Assembly: GCF_000346465.2 (NCBI RefSeq)
Contig: NC_034016.1
Span: 17,488,704-17,552,703, forward strand
Source: Prunus persica
Lineage: Eukaryota; Streptophyta; Magnoliopsida; Rosales; Rosaceae
Direction of reading: 5' to 3'
DNA length: 64,000 nt
Numbering within the stretch: the first letter of the stretch is position 1; the number at the start of each line of letters is the position of its first letter. The position numbers and the translations under genes were made by a program. The notes beneath the pieces are model-generated. The model was not told where the DNA came from. It did not search any database and saw only the letters and a list, made by a program, of their open reading frames with translations. Of the stretch, positions 48,919 through 60,153 are shown in pieces.

Positions 48919-49367
48919 TGTGGGAACCGAATTAAATCAAACCCTAGGTCAAATAATTCCTTTCATTTGGGGATTATTTGACCTAATTGGGAATTAATCA
49001 ACCTAATTGGGAGTTACTCAATTTAATTGGGGATTACCCAATTAAATGGAATGTTACCTAATTAGGTTGAGAATTGATTTGATTCCTACCACAATTCCCA
49101 ATTAAATGAGGAGTTACCTAATTAAATTAGGATTTGATTTGATACCTACCACAATTAGGGATTTGATTTACCTTAATAAATCAAATCCCGAATTAATCAA
49201 ATCAATTCCAAATAGGGGAGAAATAATTCCCTTCTATCTACGAAATTATTCCTCTGAAACCCTATACTCCAAGACCATTATAAAAAGAAAGCCACACACA
49301 AGGGTTGAGGTATGTCTGAAATCTCTATTGGAACTCTGCAGAAAATTCCTCTCACAAACCCTAGCCA

Positions 49368-49464
<97 letters not shown>

Positions 49465-49691
49465 ATAAGGCTTTGGCTGCCCGATTTACACCACAAACAT
49501 ATCTCTGTACCCTATTAGCTATTGTTTTCTACACGATTCAATTGAACTAATTTAAGCATCGGAGGGCCTTTGGCCAACACCCCCTGGGTGTGGTCCTCTT
49601 ATTTGTTATATTTTGTAGGGAGAAAGAGACGGCGAAGAAGAATGAGGAATCTTTCTAATCGAATATTCTCGTGGAGAAATTTGCTCCCACA
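48919..49691. mobile_element. Probable solo LTR (773 bp)
   Basis: It begins TGTGGGAACC and ends TGCTCCCACA, with flanks CACAT (48914-48918) and TACAT (49692-49696), one mismatch. It interrupts a duplicated block whose uninterrupted, inverted counterpart at about 52930-52970 lacks it. It contains a TATA-like TTATAAAAAG (about 49280) and a long (CT)n run. No internal domain, so a solo LTR is the best reading. Confidence 0.72.
49373..49460. repeat. (CT)n microsatellite
   Basis: About 43 CT dinucleotides inside the probable solo LTR. The serine/leucine frames across it are artefacts. Confidence 0.95.
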
Positions 49692-49699
49692 TACATTAT

Positions 49700-50070
49700 A
49701 TTATATAGCTCAGTAGTATAGGCTAAGCTCTCTGCTAACAATTTAACAAACTGTTAACCTTCAAACTAACCAAAGCATCTGATATAGAATCAATGATATG
49801 GCATAATCAGGACCATTCACTTACTGCTATTAATAGAGTTGCTTAGATCATGCTGTTTTAATACTTGTAGCCCTCCACACAAGTCAGAATGAAATATTAA
49901 TGGAAGGTCTAGCAATGCATGGCAAACATCATGTAAAAGCAGAACCCGATCGGAAGGAAGGGTATTAAAACACGATTGAAGAAACAAAAAAAAAAAGTTA
50001 CTCTCCAAACAAAACATGTGTCATGAATTCTACTAAAGTTTCACTGATATCTGAGTTCATGGCTATCTTT
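49700..50070. repeat. Arm of a large inverted repeat (partner 52560-52950)
   Basis: For example AATGGAAGGTCTAGCAATGC (from about 49898) is the reverse complement of GCATTGCTAGACCTTCCATT (from about 52728). The inverted match continues outward to 48740-48910 versus 52970-53136. Confidence 0.85.
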
Positions 50071-50215
50071 CAAGCTGAATCATTCGGCTATGATTTGAAT
50101 AACGCATAGTCGATGATCTGGAAAAAGTAAAAGTTGTCTGAAATGGAAGAATTTCTTAAACACATGACAAGTATTGCAAACACAAGCAACGTAATACATA
50201 ACTAAAACATGACAT

Positions 50216-50511
50216 GTAACACCCTGACTCCAAATTTAATTACCCATTTAATTTATTTAAGTGAATTTACGAATTTACCCTTGGGGTAGGGGTAGTATGG
50301 TCATTTTCTTATTTGGAAAGAGTTTGGGGCAGTGACTGGTATTTTTGGGTTGGTCGTATTGAGATGAGTCCATAGACACACTGTAGGCTTGAATCGGAGT
50401 TGTAACGAAGAAACAGCGATCAAAATACTTCCAGTGGCAAAACTGTAAATATTTCGAAAAGAGTTAGTAAAAATCAGATTTTTCACCCTCCTTCTCTCTC
50501 CTCACACGCAC

Positions 50512-50547
<36 letters not shown>

Positions 50548-50950
50548 CGGCCACAGCAAGGGCCGAGACCGGTCCCGATCGATTCCTCTCGAAGCCCCAA
50601 ACCCGAAACACCAGTTTTCCTGGTTGGAAAACCCGAGTTTCGCCGCTGGTTTTGACAGACGGTTCGGCTTGGCTATACTATTGTTTAAAAAAAATTTAAA
50701 AATGGAGAGAAGTATAGCCGCTCGGCTATACTGTTTTTGTTTTAAAAAAAAAAGGAAAAAGGGTATAGCAGCATGGCTATACTTTAAAAATTTAAAAAAA
50801 GAAAAAGAAAAAAGTGAACCCTACTAGCGGATAGGCGGCCACCTGTCTAAATAAGTATAGCCGGTCGGCTATACTATTTTGTAAGAAAATCAGAAAAGAC
50901 CGAGTATAGCCACTCGGCTATACTATTTATCGAAAAGTCAATTTTGAAGT
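50216..50950. mobile_element. LTR-like fragment (TGTAACACCCTGACTCC family)
   Basis: It starts TGTAACACCCTGACTCCAAA and matches the DNA starting at 61978 over about 270 bp (GAATCGGAGTTGTAACGA, CAGTGGCA...). It then diverges into (CT)n and palindromic GTATAGCC repeats. No partner LTR was found; truncated or chimeric. Confidence 0.6.
50711..50924. repeat. Repeated 22-bp palindromes AGTATAGCCG-NN-CGGCTATACT
   Basis: Perfect palindromes at 50711-50732 and 50854-50875, a near-perfect one at 50903-50924, and a degenerate one at 50762-50783. Others lie at 58788-58809 and about 58836-58858. All are spaced by A/T-rich runs. Confidence 0.85.
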
Positions 50951-50954
50951 AGGT

Positions 50955-51536
50955 AAAACCTGGGGCCAATGCAGGGAGCAGCGGTAGTGCCTTTGTAATG
51001 CAACAGCTGCTTTTGCAGTTTCAGAAGTGATTTACTGCTAAGAAATCAACAAGAATCACTTATTTATTGAAAAAATCAGATTTGAAAACTTATTTTCAAG
51101 AGATTATCAGGATGTGATTCAAGTGGCCTATTGATATCCACTCAGTTCATACTCATGCTTTTCTGATTTTTACCTTTGCATTATCAGGCAAATACAAAAG
51201 CATACAACTGTTCAAAATATCCTCTGTGCACTGTGAACGACTTCTTTCACGGAAACCCTACCTGCCTAATATTGCACATCTCTTTCCTTCACAAATGGCT
51301 TCCTGGAATTCACATGTATTATCTCAACAAAAAACACTCGTATTCATTTCCTTCAATAATGCCTCTACGTAATTAGCAGTGCGATATGAAAATCATATCA
51401 TTTAGGAAATTGCATATAAGAAAATAATAAATCAAGTTCATACATGGTCAATGGGAATTCAATTGTTACAAATATGGAAAGTGATTCACAAACTTTAATC
51501 ACAGTATTGCAAGGATTCCGATCTCCTCATTAGTGT

Positions 51537-51538
<2 letters not shown>
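50955..51538. repeat. Duplicated block (copies at 46430 and 58890)
   Basis: CTGGGGCCAATGCAGGGAGC followed by CAACAGCTGCTTTTGCAGTT and AAGAAATCAACAAGAATCAC recurs in all three places. No gene. Confidence 0.8.
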
Positions 51539-51569
<31 letters not shown>

Positions 51570-51930
51570 CAGGTGAATGAAAGCAAACTACTCAGAGTGA
51601 TTTAAACAAACCATCCGAGTCTCACGAACAGCCAACAAATCGTCCTAAAGTTTTGAAACACTACACACAGGAGCATAATCAAACGCACATAGGGCCAAAT
51701 CGAAGTTATAGCTCAAGTTAGCTATACAATCAGCCACCCCATTCTTCTCTCTGTAAACATGGAGGACTGAGCAGTTACCAATCTGTTTTGGATAAGGAGA
51801 ACAGCTGCAGCGGAATCCATTTCAATCACAAGGTTCCTAATACCTTTGTCAATCACAAGCTGCAACCAAAGAAAAGCCCCCAAACTTCAGCTTTCCAAAT
51901 TAAATTCACTCCTTGGTTAAGTTTAATTGA
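51539..51930 (-). mobile_element. 5'-truncated LINE fragment with poly(A) tail
   Basis: About 30 T residues on the plus strand (the poly(A) tail of a minus-strand copy) precede a stretch that on the minus strand encodes LINE RNase H-like residues: LVIDKGIRNLVIEMDSAAA, then SSMFTERR. No reverse transcriptase. Confidence 0.7.
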
Positions 51931-52057
51931 CATCTCCTAATTCAGGGTGTGTACAACAGAAACACAGCTTGATTTCTTAGGGTGGTTTCTCCAGTGTTAC
52001 AAAATACAGAACAGTAGTAGGCTTTGAAATTGCGATGACACCTTTGAACTAGATTCG

Positions 52058-52253
52058 GTGGGGTGCGCCAGGCCCATGCAATAGTGCAACACTTGGGCGA
52101 TGCGCGAGAGCCCCAATAGCAAGCTACTGTGGCGGACCCTCCCCCAAAAGAAATTAATTTAATATCGTGTGGACCATTGGTCCACGTATCAGATATTAAA
52201 CTAATAAGAACAGATACTACACTGGATCTTAGCCAAAAGGCCGAGAAAGGTAT
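52058..52253 (-). ncRNA. U2 spliceosomal snRNA, likely functional copy (U2-2)
   Basis: It starts ATACCTTTCTCGGCCTTTTG. The branch-site element GTAGTA is intact (AGTGTAGTATCTGTTC). It ends near CCTGGCGCACCCCACC. The promoter has USE ATCCCACATCG (52329-52319) and TATAAAAG (52285-52278), 33 bp apart, the Pol II type. A perfect 3' box follows (CA-N8-AGTTCAA, about 52041-52057). A few positions differ from what I remember of plant U2 (GATCCAGTG; a C within the T-run TTTCTTTT at the expected Sm site), so full function is likely but not certain. The 3' end is estimated. Confidence 0.87.
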
Positions 52254-52277
52254 GCTTCTTCTCTTCTCTTCTTTCTT

Positions 52278-52329
52278 CTTTTATAGGGCCATTCACTTCC
52301 ATGCTTCCTTGGTGAAGCCGATGTGGGAT
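52278..52329 (-). promoter_or_regulatory. U2-2 promoter: USE and TATA box
   Basis: Minus-strand USE ATCCCACATCG (52319-52329) and TATAAAAG (52278-52285), with the TATA box about 25 bp upstream of the RNA start. Confidence 0.88.
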
Positions 52330-53385
52330 TGTTACAAACAGCTAGAGGGTGCCACGAACGAAGGCTGAGGGATAAAGATTTTTTTAATCGAATTGTACTA
52401 GAAATTATGGAAAGATGCTTGCAGGAACATCTAACTCATTCAATATTGTATTATAGTATAAATTAATATTATAGTATAGATTTTTTTACAAAATTCTTCC
52501 ATTTCAGACAACTTTTACTTTTTCCAGATCATTGACTACGCTTTATTCAAATCATAGCAAAACAAAGATAGCCATGAACTCAGATATCAGTGAAACTTGA
52601 GTAGAATTCATTAAACATGTTTTGTTTAGAGAGTAACTCTTTTTTCTTTTTCTTTTTTTCTTTTGTTTCTTCAATCCTGTTTTAATACCCTGCCGATCGG
52701 GTTCTGCTTTTACAGGATGTTTGCCATGCATTGCTAGACCTTCCATTAATATTTCATTCACTTGTGTGGAGGGCAACAAGTATTAGAACAGCATGATCTA
52801 AGCAACTCTATTATTAGCAGTATATGAATGGTCCTGATTATGCCATACCATTGATGCTATATCAGATGCTTTAGTTAGTCAGAAAGTTAACAGTTTGTTA
52901 AATTGTTAGCAGAGAGCTAAGCCTCTACTGGGCTGTATAATATACTGTGCTCTTGTAATGAGTTCAATCGAGTTAATACAGATGATACAGTATTCTGCAG
53001 AAAACTCTATCTGATTTTGCTTAGCTTCCATCCATTGGCTCTGTCTCGTAAGTCACAAGGACATTGAAAGACAAACTAATGGAAAGAAAGACATTGGAGT
53101 GCTGTGAATCACACATATGTATACCTTAAAAATCAAAGCATGTGTTGCTCAAAAACATGCCTGCTAGTATTGGGATTGAAAGATATATAGCAGCCACAAT
53201 GCATTTGCTCAGATTTTATTGCCAACCATCTAAAGATTACAAACTGCAAGAGCAGTAGGCTTATTAACTGAACAATTTTGACAATGATGCAACAGGTAAA
53301 GACCAAAAGGTAACTTAAACAATACGATGGAACAGTACTAATTTGCAAAAGCAAATCCACACCCATAACTTTTTGTTCTCTAAAT

Positions 53386-55216
53386 TTAAGGAAAAGCCTG
53401 AATAACGGATGGGACAGCATGAATAGGTGTGATAGTGTGTCGGCTAAAGCCAGCTTCCCCAAGAACATAACCCCATTCCTTCAAGGTCCTTTCTTTTCCT
53501 GTGTTTGTATGGGCCATCATCACCATGTCTAGCATCAATCTCACATTTGTTAGTTTGATGTCCGCTTTTTCATCTTTTTCATCGATAACCGCTTCTACGA
53601 TTATCACCTTCCCTTTATCTTCCGGAATAGCTTCCCTGCACTTCTTAAGGATACGGATGCACTCATCATCGCCCCAGTCGTGAAGAACCCCCTGCAATTC
53701 ACGAAAACAGAATTAGAGTATCCATTGTTATAACACCTTGTCGAGCAAGAAACCTTATAGCAAGATAATCAGGGAGTGATGGCAGAGGAACCACATTTTT
53801 TCTTATCCCATTAGCACAGACAAATGATGTAATAAGTAGACATTAACAGACAAATCAAATGATGAAACTAATAGCTCACAGGATGAATGAAAAATATAAA
53901 GAGATATTTAGTCATATATCAATTCTTAGCACTAATGACATAGATAGAGATTTTCTATTTAAACCCCACACTTCTCTTTGTTCACCTCAATACTTAAATC
54001 ATTAAGCTGTAAGTTTTATTATTGTGTAAAAAGAAACATACACCATTTAATTACGATAAACAAACCAAAAAAAAAAAAAAAACCAAAAAAATGACAATTG
54101 ACCCTATTTAATTTAATTTTAATTATTAAATTACTTTGATGTCCTATTGAGTATTTTGAGTTGTTTATATATGAGGTTTTAGGGTTAGGCTTGTTTTAAG
54201 AAATCGATGACAGCTTTGTAATTTATAAGAAATTAAAGGACTCTTTGTTATGTTGTAAATGGGCTTTAAGTGTGTTTCTAAAGTTCATATATGAGTCTTT
54301 TTATAATTTTAGCACCTATATTGGGTATAATATTGAATCTTCCAAATATAAACGGGTTGCTGCTAGCTATTTTAAGGCGGCTCTTAATGGTTGATTTTTC
54401 TTGATTTCTTTCAACTATATACATATAATACATATATATACTAACCTTAATAATTACAGCATCAGCCTTTGGAACACAATCAAACATGTCACCTCCAACA
54501 TTCTCAATGCGGTCACACTCCTGAGCAACAGACACAACATGAGGAAGATCAAAGTTGATGCCTTGAATCCAAGGACATGCCTCAACCAACAAGCGCATAG
54601 TACTCCCATCACCCCCGCCCACATCTACGATTGTCTCAATCCCTTTGAACACCTCTAAACGACTTTCAATCACCGCAGGCACATGCACCCTTGCATCACA
54701 AGCCATTGCTTCATTGAAAAGCTTGTTGTGATCAGGATTGGCTGCGCCAAAGCTCCATAGGTCCTCACCATGTACTTCCTCAAACACTGGGTTTCTAATA
54801 TTGCCTTGAATTCGAGCACTTAGGCCATGCCACGGTGCCAGCATTACCGGGCTACTCTCCAGCAAAATTAAAGCAGCCATGCTGTTTTGTCCAGATTTCA
54901 ATAGCCGTTTAGACAAAGGTGTTTGTGTATAAACTTCGGGGCCTAATTGGGTTGCTGGTTTTTCTTTGAATATTTTGAGGTGGACTAGGACCCTCATGAT
55001 GCGGTAAAGGGGAGAAGGATCACATCTTAGAGCAGATGATAGTTCTAGGAGTGTCATGGGGCTGCCATGGCTTTCAATTGCATCAGCTATTCCAAGCTGA
55101 ATGGCACATTTTACCACCGCGATTTCAGCAAACCCGAACACATATTTCCAGATTTGCACTTTGGCATGTTCTTCTTCTTTCTCTTCTCCTCCTATCTCTC
55201 TTTGTTTATCTTCCAT
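53386..55216 (-). CDS. Class II plant O-methyltransferase, OMT3
   Basis: Exons 55216-54446 and 53691-53386 (donor ATTAAG/GTTAGT, acceptor AATTGCAG/GGGG); 358 aa. SAM motif VDVGGGDGST, catalytic His in GVLHDWGDDEC, acids in VEAVIDE and GKERT. The conserved Trp before VLHDW is Gly here (GGG at the exon 2 start) and the C-terminus has AVPSVIQAFP where OMT1 and OMT2 have AVQSVIQAFP. The 754-bp intron carries a dispersed repeat (54090-54350). The frame is open but these changes near the active site and C-terminus suggest lower or altered activity. Substrate unknown. Confidence 0.88.
54090..54350. repeat. Dispersed repeat in the OMT3 intron
   Basis: Reverse-complement relative of 19603-19860 (for example CTTATAAATTACAAA, AACATAACAAAGAG). 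Confidence 0.75.
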
Positions 55217-56244
55217 CTCTTTCTGTGTGTGTGTCGTAGGCTCTAAGGTAGCAATATATATAATTTGCAGGAAGAGATTGGAGTATAGTTATATGCAGAA
55301 CATGTGTTGAACAGTTTAGGTAATGCAAGGGCAATCCTACCCTAAGGGCAGGGAAGGCAGCCGCCTACTCTATTTTTTGCCAAACCAAAAATTACCCAAT
55401 ACCCAATACAATCAAATTTCTTCTGCCTACTAAAAACCTAACCCTAATGTATCATTTTGATTGGGATTTTACTACTATCGGACACCCAATTGAAGGGACT
55501 TATGTGTTTCTTTTTCTCTTTTTTGGGAATAAGAACGTATGATCTGGCTTATTTTTTTTTTTTTTGGGTAAAGTGGGGGGTAAACATCCCAGAACAAAAG
55601 AAACTATTCACTCTGGTCTAAACAGACTAATCTAGCTTTAGGAATATCTGAAGTATCATCAGCTAAACAAGAACTGACACAACTATGAGCCGTGTCAAGA
55701 ATGAACAAGCCCAAAATCCAAGTTATAGCTCTAGTTGGGAAGACAATCATCAACTCCATTCTTCTCTCTATACACATGCGTGAGGGTGAAATTACCAATT
55801 TTTCTCATCAGTTCACAGCAGCTATCAACCAAGGCTGCCAAAGGGTGCAAACGAAGCAGAGAAGGCTGCAGGCAAAGCTTCACAGCGATAGCGCTACCTT
55901 TTCAGTTTCTATTGTTTTGATTTATTTTTTTAAATTAAATTAATCAAGAAAAGTGGAAAGTTTGTTAAGTTAATAAATAGAATAAGGCTAAATCATGAAA
56001 AATCTTATTAAAGCATTATTTCTCTCCCATAATAATGTCATCAAACAAATAATAAATAAATAATTAACTATAGTTAAATTCATGGACATGTGTAATCTTT
56101 TGAGAAAAGTGGTGTGGTGAAGGTACATCTTGGTTAAAGTGGTGAGCAAAAATGCTCTCAAAATTGTTGGGATTACATCATGATAAGATATGCCACGTGG
56201 AGTAATCAGAAATCTATAGGGCTAATTATGTGCCGACACGTGGA
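55217..56244. other. OMT3 upstream region with LINE remnant
   Basis: The first 110 bp match, inverted, the DNA before the OMT4 pseudogene. The phrase CCTACCCTAAGGGCAGGGAA at 55338 also recurs inverted near 57590 and 57705. A T-run at 55551-55565 and the minus-strand LINE-like frame 55798-55604 mark another LINE tail fragment. No host gene. Confidence 0.65.
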
Positions 56245-56872
56245 TATCAAAAATCAAATTCTCATATAAGAGAAGCAAAGGCTGCTTGCAATTTGGGAAA
56301 AAGGTATGACAAGCTTGGTATCTGTACTAACTATTTGTCGTTCCAAATTTGCTTAACAAGTTCATCACACTTATGCATAATAACACAAGTGAAAGCACTA
56401 TTTTCTTGGTGTTCACTCTTTGTCATACAAGTTCTTCATCTATTTTCTAAACTTGAACAAACCCATCAGCACAGATATTAATGCCGAACAGATCTAATTA
56501 GCAATTTTCATCACACAATGATACAATACAAGTTTCAAAGAGTGGCTTATTTGTCAGTTCATCATTTAATTCCTCTAAATTCACAAAATTTAAATCCTCC
56601 TAAGCGCTTGACATTAGCTCACGTAATAAGGGTGAGTGAGAAAATGATTTAAGATTATGATATGTAAATAGTTTGCTACTTTCTCATTGTAGCACAAGAA
56701 TTTAAGGCGATATTTGTTACTTGAGAAAGAGACTGAATCCAAACTTTTTGGATGTTGAGGGTGACCAATGTTAACCAATGGAAAGAGGGAAATTTGCCTC
56801 CAAAACCCAGGTTGGAAAGAGGGAAATAAACTTGGCAATCAAATGTTCAATATCTTGGGACCATATTTATAG

Positions 56873-57026
56873 GGCCTTACTCGGAAGAGAGAGCCCTTCC
56901 AGAAATTCTCAAGGGCACATGGCTGAACCAAGGCCCAAGAGGGGGTTTGGAAATAGTTTTCAACCAGCAATAGACGCGCCTCGGTTAGAACCTCATAAGC
57001 TGCGTCATTGCCCCAAGCGCAAAGAT
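56873..57026 (-). pseudogene. U4 snRNA-like copy (U4-D), probable pseudogene
   Basis: The body is close to U4-B and U4-C. The USE is doubly changed (GTCCCATATGG), the TATA position is GGGATAAAAG, and no 3' box is seen. Confidence 0.78.
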
Positions 57027-57122
57027 ACTTCAATCATCGGCTTCCGCTCACTTTTATCCCACTACAGCAACTCAGCCTTTTCTGCTCTATCCATATGGGA
57101 CTACAACTTCTTCTTTTACAAT

Positions 57123-57203
57123 TGATAATTACAGCATCGGCCTTTGGAATACAATCAAACATGTCACCTCCAACATTATCAATCGATTGCACTCCTGAGC
57201 ATT
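57123..57203 (-). pseudogene. OMT exon 1 end fragment next to U4-D
   Basis: Counterpart of 48507-48588, with a small deletion (AATCGATTGCAC for AATGCGATCACAC). It has no other OMT sequence attached. Confidence 0.8.
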
Positions 57204-57840
57204 TTTTTCTAGTAAAATATACTCGGTTTTATTAATATTTCTCTCCATTTTTTTTCTAATTTGTTTTGCAGTTGCTTCTCACTCACCCTTATTGAGCTAC
57301 TTCGAAGCTTGTATTGTGTCATTGTGTGATGAAAAGTGCTAATTGGATTTGTTCGGCATTAATATTGGTGCTGATGGGTTTGTTCAACTTTAGAAAATAG
57401 ATGAAGAATTTGTATGACAAAGAGTGAACACGAAGAAAATAGTGCTTTCACTTGTGTTATTATATAGTATAAGTGTGATGAACTTGTTAAGCAAATTTGG
57501 AACGACAAATAGTTTGAGTAATTTTTGGTTGTATTGGATATTGGGTAATTTTTGGTTTGGCAAAAAATGGAGTAGGCGGCTGCCTACCCTACCCTTAGGG
57601 TAGGACCGCGCCTAGTGGGTTGGGTTTGAGTAGGCAGAATAATTTGGTTGTATTGGGTATTGGATAATTTTTGGTTCGGCAAAAAATGGAATACGCAGCT
57701 GCCTTCCCTGCCCTTAGGGTAGGACCACTCCTGCATTACCTAAATTGTTCAACACATGTTCTGCATCTACCTATACTCCAATCTCTTCCTGCAAATTATA
57801 TGTTGCTACCTTAGAGCCTACGACACACACAGAAAAAGAG

Positions 57841-58736
57841 ATGGAAGATAAACAAAGAGAGTTAGGAGGAGAAGAGAAAGAAGAAGAACATGCCAAACTG
57901 GAAATCTGGAAATATGTGTTCGGGTTGTGAGAAAACTAGAATTGTATTCTCATTTCATTTAAACAATAATGATTACATTGAATTGTTTATATACACTTGA
58001 AATAAGATAGCTGTACAAATGACAGCTGTACAGTTTGTTAAAGCAAAGCTAAACAGAAATTAACAACTTTGTGATGAACGGCTAGCATTAGATGATGAAC
58101 GACTAGGATTAGATGTGGAGATATCTCTATCAGCCCCCCTCAAGCTGAAGGTAGTGTCACAAACGGAAAGCTTGGATCGAAGATACACAAAACGAGAGGA
58201 AGATAGAGACTTTGTAAAAATATCAGCAAGTTGATTAGAAGAACAAACATAGTGAAGTCTAAGAGAACCATTTTGCACCAGTTCTCATGTGAAGTGATAA
58301 TCAACTTCCACGTGTTTGGTCCTGGCATGAAACACAGGATTAGAAGCCAAAGAAATAGCAGATTGATTATCCACTCAGAGAAGAGGAGGAGTGCCTAGAA
58401 AAAACCCAATGTCTTTAAACAATTTAGCTAGATAAACCAATTCAGCAGCAGCTAAGGCACACTCCGACATGTGTCATTGAGCTTGGAATAGCTGATGCAA
58501 TTGAAAGCCATGGCAGCCCCATGACAATCCTGGAGCTATCATCTGCTCTAAGATGTGATCCTTCTCCCCTTTACCGCATCATAAGGGTCCTAGTCCACCT
58601 CAAAATATTCAAAGAAAAACCAGCAACCCAATTAGGCCCCAAAAGTTTATGCACAACACCTTTGTCCAAACGGCTATTGAAATCCGGCCAAAACAGCATG
58701 GCTGCCTTAATTTTGTTAGAGAGTAACCCGGTATAG
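57841..58736 (+). pseudogene. OMT4, inverted and truncated O-methyltransferase pseudogene
   Basis: It starts like OMT1 (MEDKQRELGGEEKEEEHAKL), then breaks after KYVFG because a copia fragment is inserted. It resumes at 58478 (ELGIADAIESHGSPM...) and ends at LILLESNPV (58736), where unrelated palindromic repeats begin. A compensated frameshift changes KVYAQTP to KSLCTTP. The SAM and catalytic regions are missing. It lies head-to-head with OMT3. Confidence 0.9.
57930..58477 (-). mobile_element. Truncated copia-3 fragment inside OMT4
   Basis: On the plus strand TGTGAGAAAACTAG... to ...TCTCTATCA (about 57930-58131) looks like a 3' LTR, preceded on the coding strand by the purine tract TTGAGGGGGGC. 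Upstream (minus) is RNase H: VDNQSAISLASNPVFHARTK, HVEVDYHF and NQLADIFTKSLSSSRF, with stops. The 5' half and 5' LTR are missing. Confidence 0.8.
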
Positions 58737-58779
58737 CCGGGCGGCTTTAAAAAAATTAAGGAAACAATCCGGTATCCTG

Positions 58780-59380
58780 TTTAAATAAGTACAGCCAATC
58801 GGCTATACTATTTTTTAAGAAAATAAAAAAAGACCGATTATAGCCTCGCGGCTAGACTATTTATCGACCGGTCCATTTTGAATTAGGTAAGAGCTGGGGC
58901 CAATGCATGGAGTAGCGGTAGTGCCTTTGTAACGCAACAGCTGCTTTTGCAGTTTCAAAAGTGGTTTACTGTTAAGAAATCAACAAGAATAACTTATTTA
59001 TTGAAAAAATCAGATTTGAAAACTTATTTTCAAGAGATTATCATAAGATCCATCAGATGTGATTCAAGTGGAAATTAATTGCTTTATAAAAGGCCTAGTT
59101 ATGGCTTACTGATATCCACTCTGATTTTTACCTTTGCAATATCAGGCAAACACAAAAGCATACAGCTGTTCAAAATATCCTCTATGCACTGTGCGTTGAT
59201 GATAAGGTGGATCCTGGAAACTAAACTCATCATGGCAACTTGTGAGAACAACTTCTTTCACGGAAACCCTACCTGCCTAATATTGCACATCTTTCCCTTC
59301 AATAATGCCTCTATGGAATTAGCAGTGCGATATCAAAATCAAATAATTTAGAAAATTGCATATAAGAAAATAACAATACT
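58780..59380. repeat. Duplicated block (copies at 50820-51420 and 46430)
   Basis: It begins in the palindrome repeats and continues with CTGGGGCCAATGCATGGAGT and CAACAGCTGCTTTTGCAGTT, parallel to 50855-51420. It ends where OMT5 exon 2 starts. Confidence 0.8.
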
Positions 59381-60153
59381 ATATTATGGGCCATCATCAA
59401 GAACATATACCCATTCCTTCAAGGTCCTTTCTTTTCCTGTGTTAGTATGGGCCATCATCACCATGTCTAGCATCAATCTCACATTTGTTAGCTTGCTGTC
59501 CTCTTTCTCATCTTCTTCATCGATAACTGCTTCTATGATTATAACCTTCCCTTTGTCCTCAGGAATAGCTTCCCTGCACTTCTTAAGGATACGGATGCAC
59601 TCATCATCTTCCCAGTCATGAAGAACCCACTGCAATTCACGAAAACAAAATCAGAGTATCCTTTGTCATACGTGTTGTTGATTGAGCAAAAAAAAACTTA
59701 TAGCAGATAATCAGGGAGCGATGGCAGAGGAACCGCACATTTTCTTACCACATTATCGCAGACAAATGATGTAATAGGTGGTAGACATTAACAGACAAAT
59801 CAAATTATGAAACTAATAAGTCACAGGATGAATGAAAAATATAAAGATGTATTGCTCACTTGCTGCTTGCTATTTTAAGGCTACTCATCTTTAAATGGTT
59901 TAATTTTCTCTATTTCCTTTAACTATATATATACTGACCTTAATAATTACAACATCAGCCTTTGGAACATAATCAAACATGTCACCTCCAACATTCTCAA
60001 TGCGGTCATACTCCTGAGCAACAGACACAACATGAGGAAGATCAGAGTTGATGCCTCAGATCCAAGGGCATGCCTCAACCAACAAGCGCAAAGCAGTTCC
60101 ATTACCCGCGCCCACGTCTACTATTGTGTGAAGCCCTTTGAACACCTCTATAC

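Larger units (their letters stand above)
56245..57515. repeat. Palindromic duplicated block around U4-D
   Basis: The left arm (about 56300-56650: ACTATTTGTCGTTCCAAATT..., ACACAATGATACAATACAAG) recurs inverted at about 57272-57515. It is a copy of the 47570-48740 block with longer preserved arms. Confidence 0.82.

Noticed and set aside
49106..49518. Leucine/serine repeat proteins across the CT run
   Set aside because: Pure translation artefacts of a (CT)n microsatellite inside a probable solo LTR.
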